Source: Larix kaempferi
Lineage: Eukaryota > Streptophyta > Pinopsida > Pinales > Pinaceae
Direction of reading: 5' to 3'
NCBI GenBank assembly: GCA_027924585.1
Contig: BSBM01000307.1
Location: 18,027,501 to 18,091,500, forward strand
Length of the DNA stretch: 64,000 bases
A program made the translations under genes and the position numbers. Below, piece after piece: positions 21,164-31,247 of this stretch. How positions within the stretch are numbered: position 1 is the first letter of the stretch; each line of letters opens with the position of its first letter. The notes under the pieces are model-generated. The model was not told the origin of the DNA and searched no databases. It saw nothing but the letters and a program-made list of their open reading frames with translations.

Positions 21164-21765
21164 TGTTAAGATTTAATATGCTAAGACAGAAAATAGCAGC
21201 ATTACATTCCATTTCACAATAATATCATATACAGGATCACTGAAGAAACAACAAGCACAGTATAAACACAAGAGACACAGATTTATCCTGGGAAACCCTC
21301 ATGGGGTAGAAAACCCAGCAAAGCTTCCTCAATATAGATGACCAGAAATATACAAAGATGTAACCCTGAGCATAAGCTCCTTCTTCTCCATAGTAGACCT
21401 CTCCTCCACAAGTGCGCCTCTCTCAAGTGAGTGAGTGTGTAAAATGAGGAATACACCTCCTCTATTTATACACTACTCCGACTTGTCTTTTACACAAGAC
21501 ATGTAGGCTCGTATTTAACCAATGGGTTAAATACCCCTCTACAACTGACTGGGCCGACCCCTCTAGGGTGGTCTAATAACCCTTTCACCCACATAACACA
21601 TACAGGGCCGACCCCCACTAGGGAAGTCTAATAACCCAAGTTACCACATTCCGACGGAGGAATAAACATCTCCGGATATACAATAAGATCTTCACGGAGG
21701 AATGAAACATCTCCGGAATAATAAAGTACAAATATAATATTATTTGAAGTTACAATATCTCAACA
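21164..21765 (-). mobile_element. Element B 5' LTR
   Basis: It is 602 bp, the same length as the left LTR. It is followed by the TSD CAATA (21766-21770) and the rest of the D LTR. Confidence 0.92.
21463..21470 (-). promoter_or_regulatory. TATA box in the element B 5' LTR
   Basis: The minus strand reads TATAAATA, at the same place as in A and C. Confidence 0.7.
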
Positions 21766-21770
21766 CAATA

Positions 21771-22337
21771 TGCTATAGGATCTTTACTGAGAGAATAACA
21801 TGTATAGTATATCAATGCATATCAATCATATCAAGTATGTCAATCATCACAAGAAGCAAAAGCATAAGAGACAATAGACACACAGAGTTTCTGTGGGGAA
21901 AACCCTAAGGTGAAAAACCCCACAACTTCCTCAGAGATAGATAGAGCAATGTCTCAACCAAAGTACAACCAAATACAATAGATAGTATCCTACTATGCAA
22001 CTGATCCTTCTCCTTCAATGTGTGCCACTTTCCGAGTGAGAGAAGAGTGAGTAATGAGATGATCAAAATAGAGAATCCCGATCTCTATTTATACTTGTCC
22101 TGACATGCCTAAATACTTATGGGGCTGACTTGTCTAACTCAGTCTAATAACCCCAGTTACATATATTCCAGGCAGACACCCATATCAGGTAGTCTAATAA
22201 CCCATCAGAAAGTTAATCCACTTGCGAGACTTGTCAATACAAATGACGACACTTCCTTATAGAGGAATGACACATCTCTATAAGGGTATAATAAATATAT
22301 ATAGGAAATACATTCCGAAGTTACATATACATCAACA
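21771..22337 (-). mobile_element. Element D left LTR, main part
   Basis: It continues the LTR begun at 14204 and ends TACATATACATCAACA, matching the end of the right LTR at 28342. A minus-strand TATA lies at 22086-22093. The PPT follows at 22338-22346, where the minus strand reads CAAAGGGAG. Confidence 0.9.
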
Positions 22338-22500
22338 CTCCCTTTGAACTAGGAAGGTATTTCTCGACACAGATCATCGGTCACAAGTCTTCTTATCTGG
22401 ATCATCGTCATCGATGCATCATCATCGAATCATCATCGTCACAGCTGCTGCTATCTCATCCAATCTCTGAATCTACTCGTCATAGGAAGTTCTACAAAGC
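22338..22500 (-). other. Element D PPT and pre-PPT segment
   Basis: The minus strand reads TTCAAAGGGAG directly before TGTTGATG of the LTR. The following ATCATCGTC-rich sequence resembles the start of the A-family arrays but is not in regular units. Confidence 0.7.
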
Positions 22501-22559
22501 CAGTCCTTTTTTCATACTAGATGTAGGCCCACCAACTATAGGTCTTCATCATCACTGGT

Positions 22560-22930
22560 CATACTGTGGAATCCTCAGGACTCATCACGTGCATCTGCAA
22601 AACCTTGCAAGAGCATCCCAGGCCTTTTACGAGCACACAGCTCAACCTCTTGAATCTCTCAGGATCTTTTACATGCCACTGCACAACCTGTCCACGACCA
22701 TAGAGTATCCACCTGATACTCACCATGCATCCAACTGATGTATATCATCACATGATCATCCTGATCATCATCATCATCTGAGCAAGCCATCAAGTAGGTA
22801 CACCTCAGGACTAATTACACTGCCTCTGCAAAACCTGCAAGATCTCTCAGGATTGATTACACCACCTCGGCAAAACCTACAAGAGCATCTCAGGACTGAT
22901 TATATGCCTTTGCAAAACATGTGTACCAAA
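22560..22930 (-). repeat. Irregular repeats of element D
   Basis: Units built on CTCAGGACTNATTACAC and CTGCAAAACCT-CAAGA recur four to five times at about 60 bp. Each contains a small TGCAA/TTGCA inverted repeat in the better kept copies. Confidence 0.65.
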
Positions 22931-22984
22931 ACTATCACATCAATGTCTTCAAATCACCACATAGTCCACGGAGCACAACCCAGA

Positions 22985-23400
22985 TGCACACACACACAAC
23001 ACTTACACTCACCAGCATGGGAGGACCAACCTACTACCATCTGGGAAAGGCTCACAGTGCTTACATCAACGACCATGGGAGGACAAACCTACCACCATGT
23101 CGGAATGGCACAACACTTAAATAAATGACCATGGGAGGACCAACCTACCACCATGTCGAAAATGCCCAACACTTACATCAACCACCATGAGAGGACCAAC
23201 CTACTATCATGTTGGAATGGATTCAACACTTATATCATGACCATGAGAGGACCAACTTACAATCATGTCAGAATGGCTCCAACACTTATATCTCACCATA
23301 GGAGGACCAACCTACCACTATGTGAGAATGGCCCAGCCCTTACATCTTACCATGGGAGGACCAACCTACCACCATGTAAGAATGGATCAGTGTGCATCTA
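22985..23400 (-). repeat. About 55-bp tandem array with covarying stems in element D
   Basis: Seven or more units share GAGGACCAACCTAC flanked by an inverted repeat. The arms vary in pairs: CATGG/CCATG (23074-23099, 23130-23155, 23351-23376), CATGA/TCATG (23186-23211, 23242-23267) and CATAG/CTATG (23297-23322). The bases outside the stem also match in pairs in several units. The frames over this array are incidental. Confidence 0.87.
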
Positions 23401-23414
23401 TGTCTCTGGACTCA

Positions 23415-24867
23415 TCACTTCCCTTTGGAAGGCATCTCGATCTGAAGTACACCAAGTCTCCCTCTGAAGTATTCAAACTTCACTCTGGAAAGTGGCTTGG
23501 TCAGCACATCGTCTATCTGCTCGTCTATCACAACATACAGGAGCTTCAATGCTCCTCTCTGCACCATATTTCTAATATAGTGATATTTGATCTCTATGTG
23601 TTTCGATCTGTCATAAAACAATGGGTTCTCGTATAGCATCACACAACTCTGGTTGTCACAAAAGATACCAGTAGCACCCAACTGGATATCAAACAAATCA
23701 GACAGTAGCTTCCTAAGCCATACTGCCTCACAACTAGCTGAACAGGATGCGACATTCTCTGCTTCAATTGTACTCAGTGCCACACAGGACTGCTTCCTGC
23801 TAAACCAAGAGATCACACCTGATCCCATACTGAAGCAGCACCCCGAAGTGCTCTTCCGATCAATGGCACTGCTTTCCCAATTTGAATCAACATAACCCTC
23901 CAGGTTAAACTTTTGATTCACCTCATACTTGAGCCCATAATCCATTATACCCTTCAGGTACCTCAGAACATGCTTTGCATCTATCAGGTGAACATGTGTC
24001 GGATCTATCAAATACTGGCTCAAGGTGTTCACCGCAAAGCAAATGTTTGGCCTCATATTCGTCAGGTGCATCAAGGACCCAATCATCTGACGTAGCATCA
24101 ACCGGATCAGATGAAGCATCACACAGAAGCTTCAGGTTCGATGCCATAGGTGTGGCCATGGCCTTGCAGTCCATCATCTCGAACCTCTTCAGGATCTCTA
24201 TTGCATACTTCCCTTGTCCAAGGAAGATTCCATCTTCACTCTACCACACCTCCATACCAAGAAAGTAGTGCATCATTCCCAAGTTCTTCATCTCAAACAA
24301 GCTTTCGCTGTGTGTCAGCAATCAATCTATCCTCACCTATTACAAACAGATCATCTTCATACAAGAGTAGTATCACTGGATTGCCTTCCTCAACCTTGTA
24401 GTGAAGGTTGGAACCCGCTTTACTCTTGGTAAAGCCAAACTGGATAGAACGCTGTCTATCCTACCATACCAAGTTCTGCACATATATGATTTCCTGTCAT
24501 GTGTCTCAGAACCAAGTGGTTGCTCCACATACACTTCTTCTTCAGATACACCATTCAAGAAGGTTGTCTTGACATCCATCTGGTGTACCTTCCATTTCAT
24601 TACTGCAGCCAGAGCAAGTACTGATCTAATGGAAGTGTATCTGGCCACAGGAGCAAAAGTCTCTATGCTACCACCTGCAGCATGCTTGATCTTATAGATC
24701 CATTTGGAAGTCACCACAGACTTCCCATCTGGTCTTGGGACCACATCCCAAACATCATTCTTCATGATCGACGGATCATGGCATTCTTCAATATCTTCAA
24801 TAGATAGCTTTGTTGTTGGAACAAATGTTGTAGTCCTTCATTTGTAAGTGATGGTATACGATCTTTC
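23415..24867 (-). pseudogene. Element D reverse transcriptase C-half and RNase H
   Basis: The 130-residue frame 24373-24765 begins DVWDVVPRPDGKSVVTSKW and runs through ETFAPVARYTSIRSVLALAA and HQMDVKTTFLNG (RT catalytic Asp). Near 24320-24350 the minus strand reads LLYEDDLFVIG, the YxDD catalytic box intact. MHYFLGMEVW follows in a different frame. The 235-residue frame 23415-24122 carries RPNICFAVNTLSQYL, YVDSNWESSAIDRKSTSG (RNase H Asp), SRKQSCVALST, CDNQSC and the C-terminal LTKPLSRVKFEYFR. Frame shifts near 24370, 24180 and 23920-24100 and a stop at 23415 delimit the pieces. The family copies element RNA into DNA; this copy is broken. Confidence 0.9.
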
Positions 24868-25284
24868 CTACAAAACAAGTTAAGTTGCATGATTAGAAAC
24901 ATCTCATAGTTTTCAGAACAAATTCTTACATATAAAGAAATATGTCATACAGTCATGCAATTATTTTAGCCAATGCTTCAATACAACATTTATCCATATC
25001 CGGTAACTTTCTAGATGCTTGCCAATCTCTACCAGAACATTGTTAAGAGTCTGCACAACTCCCAACATGTCAACAAAGAGGTTTCATTCTAGATAAGTAG
25101 TAATGGAATGTTGTACAGTGCCATAGGCCACTTACCCATCATATGCATATTAGTAGTATAATGTTCATTAATGCAATTATTCTAATATGCATAATACACA
25201 ACCTAAGTCTAGGAACATAAGCATATATATACATCATTGAACTACATTATTAAACAATCAAGAAATGACAATTCAAATACTTAT
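24868..25284 (-). other. 417-nt segment with splice-like edges between integrase and RT (element D)
   Basis: The minus strand reads CAAAG|ATAAGTATTTG at the start and CTTAACTTGTTTTGTAG|GAAAG at the end, with a branch-like CTTAAC. Removing it would keep the reading frame across the join, although a stop codon lies a few codons further on. Its relatives in A and C share both edges. There is no open frame inside. Confidence 0.55.
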
Positions 25285-25830
25285 CTTTGTTTGTTTGTTG
25301 AGTGGACTCCCTCTGAATCTTTTCTTCCTTGCAGGGGCTGTTGGAGTCCTATTCTGAAGTAGCTTCTTCTACATCTTTCTGTTGTGGAATGTAGAGAGTG
25401 GACAACTCCCTCTTAATCCCTGAATCGCTGCATAGCTTCTTGAAATCTTCTGAAGTGAATTTGTCGGATCTGAAAGTCTTGATCTTCTTTTCAGTGTGGT
25501 TTTATATCAAGGCTTTGAATTCCTTGAATTTTCCGAATACTTCATCTTTGTTCTTCAAGAAGTAGACCCAAGTCTTCCTAGAGAAATCATCAATAAAAGA
25601 GACATAGTATACATACCCACTCAGAGAACTAGATGACATAGGACCGCATACATCAGAGTGGATAATCTCCAAGATTCTTTTGCCTTGCTTTCACTGCTTG
25701 GGAATGTCTTCTTTGTATTATTTCCCTTTGCACAACCTTTGCAAATGCCTTCATGCTTTGTCTGGATTTTAGGAAGACCTTCTACCGCTTTGATTGCAAT
25801 TGGTAATTCCCTACACGTGAGCAAGCCTTA
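25285..25830 (-). pseudogene. Element D integrase, truncated
   Basis: The frame 25621-25824 (LTCRELPIAIKAVEGLPKIQ then CKGCAKGN) is the end of the HHCC zinc-binding region, with KGCAKGN for the usual C-x2-C. From about 25620 down to 25400 the minus strand encodes [20 protein letters not shown] (first catalytic Asp region), FRSDKFTSEDF (second Asp; the usual GGE is lost) and IPQQKDVEEA, where the PQQNGVVE catalytic Glu block is partly kept. After that the rest of integrase is missing and a short basic linker leads into the splice-like segment. Confidence 0.82.
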
Positions 25831-26260
25831 TGTGCCAAAGTTCACTTGGCTCTATTGATTCATGGACCATGGCTTGTTCTGGTTGGCCCTTTAGTTTGTA
25901 TAATCCTCCCTCTTGCTCACTAATCACAACTGCATCATCTATAGTCTTACCCTTTGGCCACATTAGGACTTGGCCATCTATAAATGCAACCCTCATGCCT
26001 TTTGCATCCAATGCAGATATGGAGAGTAGATTCTTCTTGAGACCTAGAACATATAGTACATCTTTCATCTTCATATACTTTCCAGAGTCTAGTTTATAAG
26101 AGGCTTCACCACTCCCTTTTATGGGATACTAGTAGTCATCCCCAAGTTTCACCTTGTGGGGTGAATCATGTTTAGATAGATTCACAAAGGATTCTTTAAA
26201 TCCTGTCATATGTTTGGAAGCCCCACTATCTATTAGCCAATCATTACTTCCATGAGTAAT
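25811..26260 (-). pseudogene. Element D protease end and GAG-pre-integrase region
   Basis: The 87-residue frame 25811-26074 reads KDVLYVLGLKKNLLSISALD, then GGLYKLKG and ELWHIRLAHV. These are the conserved blocks between copia protease and integrase (DVLYVPGL-KNLLSVSQL ... LWHRRLGH). The frame is separated from protease by a stop around 26100-26128. Confidence 0.85.
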
Positions 26261-26611
26261 GGTTCCAGTGAGAGTAGAAATCAAAACATATTCTTCATCA
26301 CTTGAAGAATCTTCACTATCTTCTCTAGCCTTCTTCCTAGGAGGTTCATCATCCTCTGCTGCATGAGCATGATGTCTTCTTTTGAAGTTCTTCTTCTTGT
26401 GAGAATCCTCTTTCTTATTTCTAGGACAATCTCTGGCATAGTGTCCCTTATCATCACATGTATAGCAATGAACATTGGCCATGTTCCTTCGATGTCTGGG
26501 ACTACCTCTTTGATTCTTATGGTGATTTTTTTCTTTCCTGCCATGATAGTGAGCTTTCTTGTCACCATGCCTTTTGGAGTGAATTGTGAGTGCTTGGTCT
26601 TCACTCCCCAT
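26129..26611 (-). pseudogene. Element D gag C-terminus with zinc knuckle, and protease active site
   Basis: The 160-residue frame has a basic region, a CX2CX4HX4C knuckle at residues about 49-62 (CYTCDDKGHYARDC) that binds element RNA in this family, a Lys/Arg/His- and acid-rich linker, and then DWLIDSGASKHMTG at about residue 125. The last is the aspartic protease active site (DSGA) of Ty1/copia elements. Upstream gag is in another frame. Confidence 0.9.
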
Positions 26612-26625
26612 TTTCTCTTCTCTAG

Positions 26626-27236
26626 CTACAATTTGAGCTTCTTCCTGCGAGCATTCTTCCCATAGTCCACTGAGGAGATAAGTTTCTTCCTAGCACAAAT
26701 CCCTTGGATGAAGGAATCCCATGACCTAGGGAGGCCATTAAGAGTGGTCATCACCACTTCTCCATTTTCTATGTCTTCACCCACAACTTCAAGTTGTTCT
26801 TTTATCTGGGAGACCCTTGAGAAATATGAATGCATAGTTTCTGCATTCTGGATCTTGATATTCTTCAATTGATTCCTCAGGGTCATCTTCTGATTTATGT
26901 TCTTTCCTTCAAATAGTTTGGTCAAGGAATCAAACATCTCTTTTAGTGTCTTTAGGGATGACACATGGGAATGAGATGATCTTTCATAGAATCAACAATG
27001 ATCCCTTTTTACTTAACCAAATTCCTCTTGTGAAGAGCCTTAGCCTCTTCTCCCTCTGGGACAGGGACCTCTTCACTTATATAAGTATCCAACTCATTCT
27101 CTTCAAGGATTAACCCAATCCTATACTTCCATGCTCGGAAGTTATCAGCACCTTCAAGCTTACCCTCAAGCTTGGTGTGGTGAGAAATCTTAAAGAGTAT
27201 TTCAAATGCAAATAGAAAAGATTTAGGTCTTACCAC
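26626..27236 (-). pseudogene. Element D gag N-terminal and core
   Basis: Frame 27009-27236 reads KLEGADNFRAWKYRIGLILE, the conserved start of copia gag (F-G-NF--WK), and ends EEAKALHKR before a stop. Frame 26626-26964 reads LTKLFEGKNINQKMTLRNQL, then TMHSYFSRVSQIKEQL and NGLPRSWDSFIQGI, the UBN2-type gag core. A frameshift and at least one stop lie between them. The protein would form the element's particle. The same N-terminal end survives as a scrap in A, B and C. Confidence 0.9.
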
Positions 27237-27747
27237 TTGATTGCTGAAAACTGGATCTGGTGCTGGATTAGGGTTTGTCAGAGAAACCCTAAAATTTCAA
27301 ACTTTGAATTTCAACTTTCAAAAAGGATAGAAAGATGCACTTGATGAATTGATTAGCCTGGTATATTCAGAAATTCAGATCTACAAATTTTCACCCTTCA
27401 GAAATATCTTTTAGTCTTCCCGCATTCACTAAGGAGAACCCTGAATTAGGGTTTGAGTTTCCCGGAGATCTACCCAACCAAAAATCTCGATCCAAAGCTC
27501 TAAACTTCGATTTTGCCAAGGCGCTTCTAGCTGTGTCTTCATATTTCAAAAATTCCTATTTTTGAGGAAACCCTAATTTTTAGGGCCAAAACTGAAAGTG
27601 CTCAGAATTGAATTCTGATTGGATAGATAGATTCACCTTGCTGAGGAGAGTCAATCCATCATATTACTTTTCCAAAATATGTGGAGAGAAACCCAAAAAC
27701 AAGAAACCCTGGTTTCTGAACTTGCATATTGTCTTCTTCTCAGGCTA
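27237..27747 (-). other. Element D leader
   Basis: This non-coding stretch between PBS and gag resembles the leader of A, B and C in phrases such as AGGGTTTGTCAGAGAAACCC but lacks their 177-bp duplication. Confidence 0.7.
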
Positions 27748-27759
27748 GCTCTGATACCA
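27748..27759 (-). other. Primer-binding site of element D
   Basis: GCTCTGATACCA abuts the 5' LTR at 27760. Confidence 0.92.
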
Positions 27760-28342
27760 TGTTAGATTTTGAGCATTAATTCAAAATGCTATAGGATCTT
27801 TACTGAGAGAATAACATGTATAGTATATCAATGCATATCAATCATATCAAGTATGTCAATCACCACAAGAAGCAAAAGCATAAGAGACAATAGACACACA
27901 AAGTTTCTATGGGGAAAACCCTAAGGTGAAAAACTCCACAACTTCCTCAGAGATAGATAGAGCAATGGCTCAACCAAAGTACAACCAAATACAATAGATA
28001 GTCTCCTACTATCAAGCTGATCCTTCTCCTTCAATGTGCGCCACTTTCTGAGTGAGTAATGAGATGATCAAAATAGAGAATCCCGATCTCTATTTATACT
28101 TGTCCTGACCTGCCTAAATACTTATGGGGTCGACTTGTCTAACTCAGCCTAATAACCCCAGTTACATATATTCCCGACCGACACCCACATTAGGTAGTCT
28201 AATAACCCATCGGTAAGTTAATCCACTTGCGACACTTGTCAATACAAATGATGACACTTCCTTATAGAGGAATAACACATCTCTATAAGGGTACAATAAA
28301 TATATATAGGAAATACATTCCAAAGTTACATATACATCAACA
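27760..28342 (-). mobile_element. Element D 5' LTR
   Basis: It is 583 bp, from TGTTAGATTTTGAGC to TACATCAACA, and is followed by the TSD CCAAA (28343-28347). The split left LTR sums to 594 bp, so a few small indels separate the two. Confidence 0.92.
28091..28098 (-). promoter_or_regulatory. TATA box in the element D 5' LTR
   Basis: TATAAATA on the minus strand, preceding AGAGATCGGGATTC, at the same relative place as in the A-family LTRs. Confidence 0.65.
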
Positions 28343-28688
28343 CCAAAACCATGCTAGTGCCAGCCACATCAACGACATAAAATCTATCTGTAATGGTATC
28401 CTCTCCTACACAAATATGCAATTTAGGAATACATGTACAACAATTCATAGAATGATTACCTAGGATGATAATAGTGAAGCCTCCAAATTTTTGAGTGTGT
28501 AGCTTCCTTCTTTCAACCAAGGTTGAATCAATGAAGTTCTGTGTAGCTCCTCCATCCACCAACATAGTGACAGATTGTCCTTGGACCAGTCCTTTCAATA
28601 TGAGTGTATGGTAGCGAGGTACTCCTGAGAGTATTGCAATATTTCCCACCTCATGATGATGTTCTTCTTCTGCAGACTCATAGGCCAC
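28343..28688 (-). pseudogene. Element G protease
   Basis: The frame 28326-28688 contains VTMLVDGGATQNFID, the aspartic protease active site of chromoviruses. The usual D-S-G reads D-G-G here, so Ser is replaced. HNFI-type and FYVVDVAGTSMVL blocks follow. The 3' end of the gene stops at the TSD of element D, and the coding sense resumes at 14198 with the VQW block. Confidence 0.87.
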
Positions 28689-30009
28689 TTCTACATCTAT
28701 TGGGACTCTCTTTCTTCTTCCTTGGGTTCGCTCTTTGAGTATATCTCAATGTAGTGTGCATTTCCCTTGGCACATCTATGTCCTAGAACCCATGGCTCCT
28801 GACAAATGAAGCACAACTTCTTTCTTCTTACCTCATCTCGGTCCTTAGTATAGCTTTCCTTTCTAAAATTTCTAGTAGGACTCTTCATTGATGGTATTTG
28901 GTTCTTGAACTAAGTAGGACCAATAGTCTTGGGAGGAAATCGAGTTCTTGGAATAGAATCTTGCAAGTCTCTGGTTCGACTTAGTGCATCTTGTAGGGTA
29001 AGGGGTGTGTAATATTTCACCATGCCTTTCAAAGGTTCTGATAACCCTTCAATAAACAATAGGATCAGCCTTGCTTATGAAATGTTAGAGACCATCACAT
29101 CCAATTTTTTGAACTCGGAGATGTAATCTTCAGCAGTTCCAGTTTGCTTCAGATGTGCTATTTCCCTGAAGGTGATTTCAGGATCTCTTCTTTCAAATCT
29201 TTCAGCCAACCTTCTTGTGAACTCTTCATAGGTGGTCACTTGGTCATTCCCAAGAGTCTTTAGGACATGAAAACACCTGTCATTTTCTTCTCCATCTAAG
29301 TTTAGAGTATCCATCTTTATGGCATCTCTTTTAGCCATATGATTTAGCTAGAAATATGTGTCAAGTTTGTGAATCCAAGAGTTAGCAGATCATTTTTGTG
29401 AACCATCAAAATAAGGCAAAGAAATCTTACCCATAGAATTTTTGAGCTCATAGTTCTGATTGTGCATTATGTGGCCTCTTTTGGGCTTGTTCTGTAGATC
29501 ACAAAAATCTCTGAATGGTATATCTCTTATGCATTCTTCATTCAAGGTGAGGTACTCAGCATACTTGTCCTCCAATAGAGCAAGACTTCCATTTCAAACC
29601 TTAGGTTCTTCTATTTGTTCATCAGTGAACTTGGGCATATTAGATATGGAGTATGATGATGATTCCATCTTGAAGTCAATAGGGTGATTGTGAGGCCCAG
29701 TCTTTGAGAAAATATGGCCACCACTGCTCCTCCTCTTGCCTTGGGGGGTTGCATTACTGCTCCCTTCTCCTATCTTGCTTACTAACTGTTGGGCTAATAA
29801 CTCTCTAGTCTCCTTTCTAGTTTGAGCAATATTAAGTGAGATCTCTTGCAACCCTTCATCATGGTCTGAACCAAGTATTTTATATCATTTTCATCATTGG
29901 GAAACATATCTGATTCCTCTTGTATTTTCCCTTCAGTATAATTAATTTCTTCTTCCTCTTCTGTCAAAGGATCCTTCTTCTTGTAATATGAATGCATTCT
30001 TGGAATCAT
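28689..30009 (-). pseudogene. Element G gag with zinc knuckle
   Basis: Frames at 29794-30009, 29594-29851, 29390-29575, 29075-29338 and 28697-28888 are consecutive parts of one gag. The core at 29075-29338 reads RCFHVLKTLGNDQVTTYEEF and LKQTGTAEDYISEFKKLDVM, the retrotransposon gag fold. The last frame has a zinc knuckle, CFICQEPWVLGHRC, of the chromovirus type. Stops and shifts at about 29590, 29385 and 29070 show long decay. The N-terminus is acidic (EEEEINYTEGKIQEESD). Confidence 0.87.
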
Positions 30010-30043
30010 AGGGAAAAATAAAGATAAGGTTCAAAGTACCATT

Positions 30044-30054
30044 CTCTAATACCA
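30044..30054 (-). other. Primer-binding site of element G
   Basis: CTCTAATACCA, the complement of TGGTATTAGAG, is a one-base variant of the tRNA-iMet site, one base from the LTR edge. Confidence 0.75.
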
Positions 30055-30055
30055 T

Positions 30056-31174
30056 TGTAATGCACCAACTTAGGATTGTGGCACAAAAACTCTAGACTTC
30101 TCAAAGTTGATCAAACAATGGCTAAGGAAGCTAGAAATGTTGGGACTGGGAAAGATCAAAGGATACAGGAGGATGGAAGGTTCTGATATGATTTAATACC
30201 TCTGAAAAATGTGCTAAGACATTTTATGTTTGAATAGAATCAAGGATTCAATCTACTCCAATGCTCATGGGCCCCTCATCATATGTAGACTAGTATGGGT
30301 AAGAAACTTGACTGGAGGATGGGGAAGGTTGTTGAAGACATAAGAGAGCTTAATTAAAATTAATTTACAGTAATTTCATCATAAAATAACATATCATAAA
30401 TTTATATGAAGATCTAGATAAGTCTCACAATAAAACTAGCAAAAATACATTTTCAAGACTTCTCAACTAGTTCGAATTATGGATTCCCAAACAATGATCA
30501 AAGGCTCACGAATTTATGAAACAATGGATGTATCATGACACATGGAATGTTATATAACTCCAGAAACAAGAATGAATTTATTTGGACTTATACTCATTGA
30601 CTTATGAATCATACACTGAAATCGAGTCAAATTCTAGCTAAATCTAGAAGGGGTAGAGAAATTGGAGAATAAATCGGAGTTCTGTAATTTGTATTGAATG
30701 GAATGATATCAGAAAATTAAATCCTCTGTTATTACATCATAAATAGGCCAAGATGCCTCTCATAAAGTGATAGCAATATCTATCTTCTTGTACACAAGAA
30801 ACTAGTTGTAGAAGCTCATAGAAGGATGGAAGATTCAACCTATGAACTATATGATGATGCTTCTGAACTTCAGATTTGACTTGATCAGATTCAGTATATG
30901 AAAATCAAATTAGTGAAAATGGATGAATTCCATCATCCTCTCACAGAAAGCTGTGGCACATCTCCCATGCTTGACTAGGGGCACATCTCCCAAGTCAAGC
31001 ATCTTCACCAAAGATTTTACTGAGAAGGCTTTCATCCATCTGAGATCACTTCTTGGGATGGTTGAACATGTGGTGGAGTGAAGGATTGATCAACAATATT
31101 TCAATTTTTTCATGTCCATTCTTGAGGGGAGTTTCTTCCCATGAGGTTTTCCTTCTTTCCTTGTTTTGTGGACA
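30056..31174 (-). mobile_element. Element G 5' LTR
   Basis: It begins TGTAATGCACCAACTTAGG next to the PBS. The outer edge is placed at 31174, where TTTTGTGGACA resembles the TTTTGTGGGGACA edge of the left LTR at 4246. Bases 30850-30990 match the left LTR. No target duplication could be confirmed. Confidence 0.65.
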
Positions 31175-31247
31175 AGGCAGTATGTTAAAGGGTGACCATG
31201 CCAAGTTGTTGGGCCCTATTTATTTCTGATTTTTAACACATAAATTC

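Larger units (their letters stand above)
14231..21765 (-). mobile_element. Element B: non-autonomous Ty1/copia-related element, same family as A and C
   Basis: It is 7535 bp with two 602-bp LTRs (14231-14832 and 21164-21765), a PBS, a PPT and a TSD. The LTRs differ at about fifteen positions by eye, somewhat more than in A. It keeps a degenerate RT/RNase H tail that A has lost, and a different set of tandem arrays at the same place. It sits inside D, so it is younger than D. Confidence 0.92.
14204..28342 (-). mobile_element. Element D: Ty1/copia retrotransposon, defective, interrupted by B
   Basis: The right (5') LTR is 27760-28342. The left LTR is split by element B into 14204-14230 and 21771-22337. 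PBS (27748-27759), PPT and TSD are all present. Internal order on the minus strand is gag, zinc knuckle, protease, integrase N-part, a non-coding segment, RT, RNase H and then tandem repeats. That is Ty1/copia order, with integrase before RT. Most of the integrase core and the RT entry region are missing and several frames are broken, so D is not autonomous now. Its gag N-terminus and pol C-terminus resemble the remnants in A, B and C, so a D-like complete element is a plausible source of their enzymes. Confidence 0.9.
3463..31174 (-). mobile_element. Element G: degenerate Ty3/gypsy chromovirus, split by A and D
   Basis: Minus-strand pieces at 28343-30009, 13312-14203 and 4230-6386 read in order as gag, zinc knuckle, protease, RT, RNase H, integrase and chromodomain, the order of plant chromoviruses. 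The pieces join exactly at the target duplications of D and A, so they are one element interrupted twice. The primer site is at 30044-30054 and the 5' LTR at 30056-31174. Every domain carries stops or frameshifts, and catalytic residues are lost in RT and integrase, so it cannot move by itself. The left LTR shares only about 150 bp with the right one, so the left limit is approximate. Confidence 0.85.

Noticed and set aside
22853-23467. Overlapping plus-strand frames of about 100 codons
   Set aside because: They are antisense to element D over its tandem array and pol end.
23653-24697. Plus-strand frames of 60-98 codons
   Set aside because: They are antisense shadows of the RT/RNase H of element D.
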